Shown: positions 12,996-13,026 of the stretch, one piece after another
Layout of the letters: every line of letters starts with the position of its first letter
Position numbering within the stretch: position 1 is the stretch's first letter
The notes under the pieces: generated by a model
Told to the model about the DNA's origin: nothing
Database searches by the model: none
The model's input: only the letters and a program-made list of their open reading frames with translations
From: UM-FILTER-39-64 sp964367055
GTDB taxonomy: Bacteria; Patescibacteriota; Minisyncoccia; UBA6257; UBA9933
Direction: 5' to 3'
Assembly (NCBI GenBank): GCA_964367055.1
Contig: CAYIWD010000016.1
Coordinates: forward strand, 1-13,026
DNA: 13,026 nt
Made by a program: the position numbers and the translations under genes

Positions 12996-13026
12996 TTACC
13001 GCATTTTAATAGCTTTTTCAATGCCT
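12996..13026 (-). CDS. Possible C-terminal end of an upstream gene (partial)
   Basis: One minus-strand frame reads GIEKAIKMR and then stops (TAA, 12996-12998), ending 9 nt before the ychF start. The spacing matches the tight packing of the other genes, and no other use of these bases is apparent. Nine residues are too few to name a family or to be sure it is coding. Confidence 0.3.
   Translation of the reverse strand, partial: GIEKAIKMR

Overview
The window looks like chromosome from an AT-rich, small-genome bacterium of the Candidate Phyla Radiation (Patescibacteria, Parcubacteria-like). This is inferred from the compact, nearly one-stranded gene layout, short core proteins (YchF 334 aa, RF2 349 aa), a DUF763 protein next to ychF, a large membrane-anchored TraG/HerA-like ATPase with a small companion protein, and GC-rich palindromic intergenic repeats in an AT-rich background. 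UGA is a normal stop here: prfB encodes an SPF-type RF2 and carries the autoregulatory UGA frameshift.

Layout. 1-560: non-coding, packed with palindromes, a possible short transcription unit and a 169-nt hairpin element. 561-4985, minus strand, read right to left: tRNA-Thr(CGU), a broken tRNA remnant, galU, a second sugar nucleotidyltransferase, prfB, ftsE, ftsX. The genes are 15 nt or less apart or overlap, except about 45 nt before prfB. A promoter near 5077-5106 could start the whole run. 5113-5884: a REP-associated (Y1/HUH) transposase gene bracketed by GACGTC-W-GACGTC palindromes. 5884-8664, minus: membrane ATPase and its small partner. 8665-10215, plus: GT-C (PMT/GT39-like) membrane glycosyltransferase, whose start codon abuts the divergent start codon of the small protein. 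10234-10518, plus: a well-delimited structured RNA gene with its own promoter, a 16-bp closing helix, a tRNA-type T-arm and an intrinsic terminator; I cannot assign it to a family. 10592-10793: second copy of the large hairpin element, with an extra palindrome at its tip. 10795-12986, minus: DUF763 and ychF, with the end of a further gene at the window edge.

How the genes fit together. FtsE/FtsX form an ABC-type divisome complex, and prfB next to ftsEX is a recurrent bacterial arrangement. GalU, the second nucleotidyltransferase and the GT-C enzyme point to surface polysaccharide or glycoprotein assembly. RF2, tRNA-Thr and YchF belong to translation.

Most interesting: (1) the orphan structured RNA at 10234-10518; (2) the paired 170-200 nt hairpin elements whose arms stay in register only through repeated GCGAGC self-pairing (tandem G.A mismatches); (3) REP-like palindromes that flank and enter the transposase gene and also lie in frame inside ychF.
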